A stretch of 64,000 nt of DNA from Pseudomonadales bacterium (lineage in GTDB: Bacteria; Pseudomonadota; Gammaproteobacteria; Pseudomonadales; Azotimanducaceae): positions 1-64,000 of the forward strand of contig JAHRVQ010000058.1 in the NCBI GenBank assembly GCA_019090615.1, in the 5' to 3' direction. Positions 59,843 through 64,000 of the stretch are shown in pieces. The translations under genes were made by a program, and so were the position numbers. Below the pieces are notes generated by a model. That model saw only the letters and a program-made list of their open reading frames with translations. It was not told the DNA's origin and did no database searches. Numbering within the stretch: position 1 is the first letter of the stretch; every line of letters starts with the position of its first letter.

Positions 59843-62344
59843 ATGAATCGGAAGCTATTGCCACTATCAATTTCCATCGCGCTCTCCTTGAGCGTGTTCA
59901 TTATCTACCTATTGAAAGATGAAACTATTTCAGATTCCGGCTTTTCCAATTTTGCTGCAGCCAAACTGACGAAGACGGCGAGTGAAAATAACACTGTAGT
60001 GAGCCCAGTAGGGCCAGAAGAATTAACCGTTAGTGCAAGTCAGTCAAGTATCGAAAAAGGTTTTATTATTAAATCGCCCTACGCAATTCTAGATTTTCTT
60101 CGTGAACATAATGCAGTAGGCCGGCATTATTTTACCAAGTCAGAAGTCCCGAAATTAAGTGATCAACCTGCTGTAATTCAGTTAAAAGGGGCAATTTTTG
60201 AGCTGGACAAAAACCATATCCCCTTTATCGACGGCGACCGCGAATATATTTACTTAAAAACCACGCAGGCTTTAGGCATAGCGGAGTCGAAGATCCTTTC
60301 GGACCTTGGTATCAGTGTGGAGAATTTTATTTATAAAAACACCTGGATCGTAAACGTTACAGCCGAACAGGTGAAGAGTTTATCAAGCTTATCCTTTGTC
60401 AGCGCACTCGGTAATCGTGATTTAAAAGATAAGGTTGATCCAAACATTCTTGAAAAGGGTTTTTCGACCATCGACACATCACATCAAACACTGCAGCTCT
60501 CAGCTGAGGTTTACCATAACGGCGAGCTAAATCAACTCATTAATCATGTGTTAGAGAATGGCTGGATTGAGGATCGAGCTGATATTCAGTCATCAGGACA
60601 AAAGTCTGTCGTCATGAATATATCTGCAGAATATCTCGAGCGTTTGGTGGCGTTAAATATTGTCTCATGGATTGAGGGTGCGCCTTATGAGAACCAGACA
60701 AACAATTTAGCTGCGGGCACACTGTCTAATGTCGATCAGGTAAAACTCGAATTTTTCTTAGATGGCGCAGGAATAATTCTTGGCATATGGGATGGAGGTG
60801 CTGTTAATGCCAATCATACTGATTTCGGAGCGAGAGTAAATCTCCAGCCTGATGTAGTAGATGCGACAACACTATCGGCACACGCTACCCATGTAGCAGG
60901 CACGATGATTGGAAGCGGGCTGAGCGAAGCCAATGCGGAAGGTATGGCGATAGCAGCGAATCTAGATTCCTTTGACTTTTACGACGATGTAAATGAAATG
61001 CGTACTGCAGCTAACCGCGCTGATGATCCCGTTGAAATTAGTAACCACTCCTATGGAACAAGAGTGGGTTGGAGCATTATTAATGGTGGATGGGTGTTTG
61101 TGGATAACCAAGAGTTATTCGGCGATTACAACGCCCAGGCTAGAGAATGGGACCAAATTGTAGCCGATACAGATCTAGTAGTGATTAAAGCAGCGGGTAA
61201 CGATCGAGGCGATGGTGTTATTGAGGAAACTGCGGCTCAACCACGAGATGGCGGGGTAACTGGTTATGACACAATTCCTACCTACAGTAATGCAAAAAAT
61301 ATATTAACAGTTGGCGCAACCGAAGACGACGGTCTAACGACTACAAATTTTAGCGGATGGGGCCCGGTTGATGGTGGGCGTATTAAGCCTGATATAGTAG
61401 CCGATGGAACAAACACGCTCTCAACATCAGAACAGCTCTCTGGCACTGACCACCGTATCCTGTCTGGTACTTCAATGGCATCGCCCGTGATTACAGGTTC
61501 TGCAGCGTTACTATCTCAACGTTTTCAACAGGTGTTTTTGCAGCCTCCGGAGGCTTCAATGTTAAAAGCTATTTTGTTGCATTCTGCGCAAGATCGAGGC
61601 GATACGGGGCCAGACTATCAATTCGGTTGGGGGTTGCTGGATCTAGCGCAGGCCGTTGATACCGTTAATTTGGGGGCGCTTAATTTGTTCTCTGCGAGTG
61701 TTACTAACGCCAATGCACTAGCGTTCCAGTTCGTTGTCAATGCAAGCACTGATGAATTTAAGATTACCACCGTTTGGACGGATCCAGCGGGTACCGCAGG
61801 GGCAGTACAGGCACTCGTTAATGATATTGATATACGCCTAAGCTCACCATCAGGCGTCGATTTTTTCCCCTGGGTAAAGGATGAGACCGTCCCTGCCACA
61901 CCTGCGACTCGGGGAGTTAATACGGTTGATAATGTTGAACAAATATTGGTCGACCAACCAGAGCAAGGGTTATGGACGCTTACAGTGGCAACAAATGGGT
62001 TGGGTGCTGGTAATCAACAGCAGGTAAATATTGTTTCAAGCTATGCCCAGCTTGGCCAGGATTCAGACAACGATTGGCTGCCTGATACTTTTGAAATTAC
62101 TATGGGTTTAGACCCCAATAATGGTGACATAGACAACGATGGATTAACGGACTATCAAGAAGTCTGTTTGGATGGAGATTGTGAAGTTTATTCGCCTTAC
62201 CCGAACGGCAGGGATTCAGACGCGAGTCTCGCTGACACTGATGGAGATGGACTCAATGATGGCGATGAATTGAATGTAGGTAGGAATCCAGTTGTTAATG
62301 AACCTGTATTGGTATCAATAATAATCGGTTTATTATTAGGTTAG
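59843..62344 (+). CDS. S8 subtilisin-family serine protease with TSP3 repeats
   Basis: 833 residues. N-terminus MNRKLLPLSISIALSLSVFIIYLL is a signal peptide or membrane anchor. Residues about 60-290 are a propeptide-like region. The catalytic core shows Asp-317 (IWDGG, unusual for the usual 'DTG'), His-350 (HATHVAGTMIGSG), the oxyanion Asn-453 (AAGNDRG) and Ser-544 (GTSMASPVITG). A beta P-domain-like region follows (FKITTVWTDPAGTAGAVQALVNDIDIRL). TSP3 calcium repeats (DSDNDWLPDTF; DIDNDGLTDYQE; DTDGDGLNDGDE) precede the same C-terminal tail as the 544-residue neighbour (VGRNP-VNEPVLV then IIIGLLL). It is exported and probably processes or degrades proteins at the surface. Its stop codon abuts the end of the IS3 relic. 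Confidence 0.9.
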   Translation: MNRKLLPLSISIALSLSVFIIYLLKDETISDSGFSNFAAAKLTKTASENNTVVSPVGPEELTVSASQSSIEKGFIIKSPYAILDFLREHNAVGRHYFTKSEVPKLSDQPAVIQLKGAIFELDKNHIPFIDGDREYIYLKTTQALGIAESKILSDLGISVENFIYKNTWIVNVTAEQVKSLSSLSFVSALGNRDLKDKVDPNILEKGFSTIDTSHQTLQLSAEVYHNGELNQLINHVLENGWIEDRADIQSSGQKSVVMNISAEYLERLVALNIVSWIEGAPYENQTNNLAAGTLSNVDQVKLEFFLDGAGIILGIWDGGAVNANHTDFGARVNLQPDVVDATTLSAHATHVAGTMIGSGLSEANAEGMAIAANLDSFDFYDDVNEMRTAANRADDPVEISNHSYGTRVGWSIINGGWVFVDNQELFGDYNAQAREWDQIVADTDLVVIKAAGNDRGDGVIEETAAQPRDGGVTGYDTIPTYSNAKNILTVGATEDDGLTTTNFSGWGPVDGGRIKPDIVADGTNTLSTSEQLSGTDHRILSGTSMASPVITGSAALLSQRFQQVFLQPPEASMLKAILLHSAQDRGDTGPDYQFGWGLLDLAQAVDTVNLGALNLFSASVTNANALAFQFVVNASTDEFKITTVWTDPAGTAGAVQALVNDIDIRLSSPSGVDFFPWVKDETVPATPATRGVNTVDNVEQILVDQPEQGLWTLTVATNGLGAGNQQQVNIVSSYAQLGQDSDNDWLPDTFEITMGLDPNNGDIDNDGLTDYQEVCLDGDCEVYSPYPNGRDSDASLADTDGDGLNDGDELNVGRNPVVNEPVLVSIIIGLLLG

Positions 62345-63411
62345 TTGGTCCATGAAGCACATAAATATCCAGCGATGCCAGGTTGCCCACCGCGCTGCTA
62401 TTTGCTCAGGCGTATAGCCTGCCAGACCACTATGGTGATGTTCGAAGTTATACCAGTCGAAGTAATCTTCGCACCAGTTGCGGGCGTGACTTAAACCGTT
62501 AAATCGACCCGGGTAATCAGGTTGGTACTTTTGTGTTTTGAATTGACTTTCACTAAAAGGATTGTCATTGCTGACGCGCGGCCTGCTATGACTACAGGTC
62601 ACATCCAGTTCACGCATTTGGTCCAGTTGGTCATAGGCGAGCCGCGGTCCTGATGCAGCGTAAGCTGAATAGGCTGAATAGGCTGAATAGGCTGAATAGA
62701 GTAACGCATTATCGCTTCTGTCATCAGTTGTTGAGATAACGTGCTGTTCTCCTTGAGTGAGATCATCCAGGCAACCACAAAATGGCTGAAGAGATCCAGG
62801 GCAACATAGAGCGACAGATAAACGCCTCCGCGGACAAGTGGCAATTTTGTAATGTCCCATGTCCAGACTTCATTGGGCGCCCGGGCCAATAGCCTGGGAG
62901 CCGCATTGCGCTAACAGAACACATATATTGGCCTTGCTCAAGCAGGCGCCGGTAAACTTCGGCTGGCGGTTGATCAGAATAAGGCTTGCTGTGTAACACC
63001 TCGATAACCTGGGCTCTTTCCCGCTGTTCAAATGATCGAGCATCGACAAAGCTTTTTTTTGAGATCAAGGCAATTGTTAGCGACCTCAAGTTTACGACTT
63101 AAGCGCGCATTTTCCTTTTCTAATTGATCAATACGGCGCTGCTCCGGCGTCTTTGATGCGACCGGACCTGGTGCGCTTTTGCTTAACCCGGCAACGCCGA
63201 TTTCAGCAAATTTTCGGCGCCAGTCTGCCAGTTGATTGCTGTATAAATTTTCTTTGCGGAGCTAGGCACCGAGTTCGCCACGTTTACAGGCATTTGCTGC
63301 TGCGATAATTTGCAGCTTGTACTCTACAGCAAATTTTCGGCGCGTCCGTTTTTCTAAACCAGCTTCTGGTGTAACCTGTGTGCTATTACCTTTTGGCGTA
63401 GTTTTTGGCAT
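62345..63411 (-). mobile_element. Decayed IS3-family insertion sequence
   Basis: Minus strand, OrfA from the ATG at 63409-63411 then OrfB to about 62345. OrfA begins MPKTTPKGNSTQVTPEAGLE, then KRTRRKFAVEYKLQIIAAAN, the IS3 helix-turn-helix, with a TAG in place of the normal Leu codon after GELGA. OrfB continues as VDARSFEQRERAQVIEVLHS, then APNEVWTWDITKLPLVRGGV (first D motif), a 10-bp repeat-containing region, LTLHQDRGSP (second D), and NDNPFSESQFKTQKY (catalytic Glu). Frames shift at about 62870 and within 62640-62710, so no active transposase can be made. The element ends next to the S8 protease stop; clear terminal inverted repeats were not found. Confidence 0.85.
62663..62702. repeat. 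four 10-bp tandem repeats disrupting IS3 OrfB
   Basis: GCTGAATAGG is repeated four times (the last copy reads GCTGAATAGA). Ten is not a multiple of three, so unit gain changes the OrfB reading frame. On the minus strand the frame reads IQPIQPIQ. Confidence 0.9.
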
Positions 63412-63642
63412 ATCCTTGACCTCTATAAGTCACCCTGAAATCTATGTTATCCCAAACTGAGGGTGTATGGGGTCGGGTGTGACACACAGGGCCTTCAAAG
63501 AAACATCCAGTCTTTTTTGAAAATCCAGTGGGAAATTCTGGGTGTCCAGAACTCGGTGATCAATGTAACCCGCCTCGCTAAATAGTAAAACATGTAGATT
63601 TGAGAAACGAACGATAATTAAAAGCAGTGACATAGTCGCGAT

Positions 63643-63972
63643 TTAGTCAATAATAGTCATGCCTGAAACCATCATTCCGTCAGTCCCGCATGTATAAGTA
63701 TAGGTAAAAGACACATTTTTATTAGTCATGAATGCAGATAAAACCAACGTCAGCAACTCTGATTTATTATTGTCAAGATTTGCGATTTCTAAACTATGAT
63801 TGTCCCCACAGCCAGTCCCCCAGGCTTGGGGATAGGACAATATAATATTGCCAGTTTCTGCAATTCGCACAGAGCTTATGGTCAATGTTGGTGAGCTTTG
63901 AACTGCGTAAGTAACATTGGTCAAAAAAAAGCTGATTGTCGTGGTGGCGAGTATTCTAAAAATCATTTTCAT
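63643..63972 (-). CDS. Small secreted protein with one likely disulfide
   Basis: 109 residues. Signal peptide MKMIFRILATTTISFFLTNVTYA. The mature domain has about 85 residues, with Cys in GTGCGDNHS and Cys in YTYTCGTDG, and a helix in the middle (ELLTLVLSAFMTNKNVSFTY). The pattern 'strand, Cys-rich loop, LxLVLSAFMTxKxV, strand-Cys' resembles a group of short periplasmic beta proteins found widely in gammaproteobacteria, whose function I do not know. It is monocistronic; the gene start is within 30 bases of the window edge. Confidence 0.7.
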   Translation of the reverse strand: MKMIFRILATTTISFFLTNVTYAVQSSPTLTISSVRIAETGNIILSYPQAWGTGCGDNHSLEIANLDNNKSELLTLVLSAFMTNKNVSFTYTYTCGTDGMMVSGMTIID

Positions 63973-64000
63973 GTTACGTAACCCTTATATGTTATCGAAT

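Noticed and set aside
57785-62344. PEP-CTERM or LPXTG-type sorting signals on the TSP3 proteins
   Set aside because: The tails have neither a PEP nor an LPXTG motif and no basic C-terminal cluster; the shared motif is different.
62663-62702. CRISPR or phase-variable promoter repeat
   Set aside because: Only four 10-bp units, no spacers and no promoter context; it lies within a decayed transposase.
63442-63633. 63-codon minus-strand frame between the IS3 relic and the last gene
   Set aside because: No motif, no ribosome site, and it lies in relic-rich DNA. Probably chance.
1-64000. tRNA or rRNA gene
   Set aside because: No cloverleaf-compatible or rRNA-like sequence was recognised by eye in any gap. 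A scan with tRNA software would be decisive.

Overview
The window looks like a chromosomal segment of a marine-type, Sec-exporting gammaproteobacterium of moderate GC. This rests on the overall gene style: CoA-dependent catabolism, lipoproteins with a clear lipobox, TSP3-repeat secreted proteins, and REP-associated and IS3 transposase relics. The species cannot be named from sequence alone. No tRNA, rRNA or CRISPR array was seen.

Layout. 1-2310: accessory left edge with a ParD-type antitoxin (cut by the window), and a Fic-domain protein lying between the N- and C-terminal relics of a REP-associated tyrosine transposase. 2359-20251: housekeeping and catabolic genes. These are a CaiB/BaiF CoA-transferase; a 2129-residue Ser/Thr kinase / ATPase / GAF / histidine kinase / receiver fusion; an S41 protease plus TPR protein pair; a thiolase plus DUF35 zinc-ribbon pair; a luciferase-like flavin oxidoreductase; a CsgG/FlgT-like lipoprotein; and a type I methionine aminopeptidase.

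20477-44518: the centrepiece, a 24-kb run of 17 same-strand, often overlapping genes for a contractile phage-tail-like particle. In order: terminator-like protein fused to a LamG-like domain, sheath, tube, probable tail chaperone, Ser-rich protein, gpN-like hub protein, a 1140-aa helical probable tape measure, a large M23 peptidase, gpD-type hub, gpV-type spike, PAAR tip, gp25, gpJ, a gpI-like protein carrying a beta-propeller, two paralogous Ig-like stalk/fibre proteins and a terminal 612-aa protein. There are no capsid, portal, terminase, integrase or lysis genes and no AAA+ ATPase. Hub and spike are separate genes as in P2/Mu, not fused as in classical Afp/PVC-type eCIS. It is best read as a domesticated tail or divergent contractile injection system set between catabolic genes.

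44918-47555: a second CaiB/BaiF protein and an MDR oxidoreductase, so the catabolic neighbourhood resumes on the far side of the tail cluster. 47556-49422: a gene-poor stretch with eroded IS3 relics. 49423-62344: a surface/secretion island with a small secreted protein, a 2383-aa transglutaminase-RHS protein with a variable 200-residue C-terminus, a small membrane protein that could be its immunity partner, a secreted prenyltransferase-like-repeat/TSP3 protein and a subtilisin-family protease. The last two end in the same C-terminal tail, which may be a sorting signal. 62345-63411: a decayed IS3-family element bounds the island. A small secreted protein closes the window.

A recurrent theme is short, slightly diverged tandem duplications (9-19 bp) at gene junctions and in a few coding regions, as if slipped-strand duplication is common in this genome.
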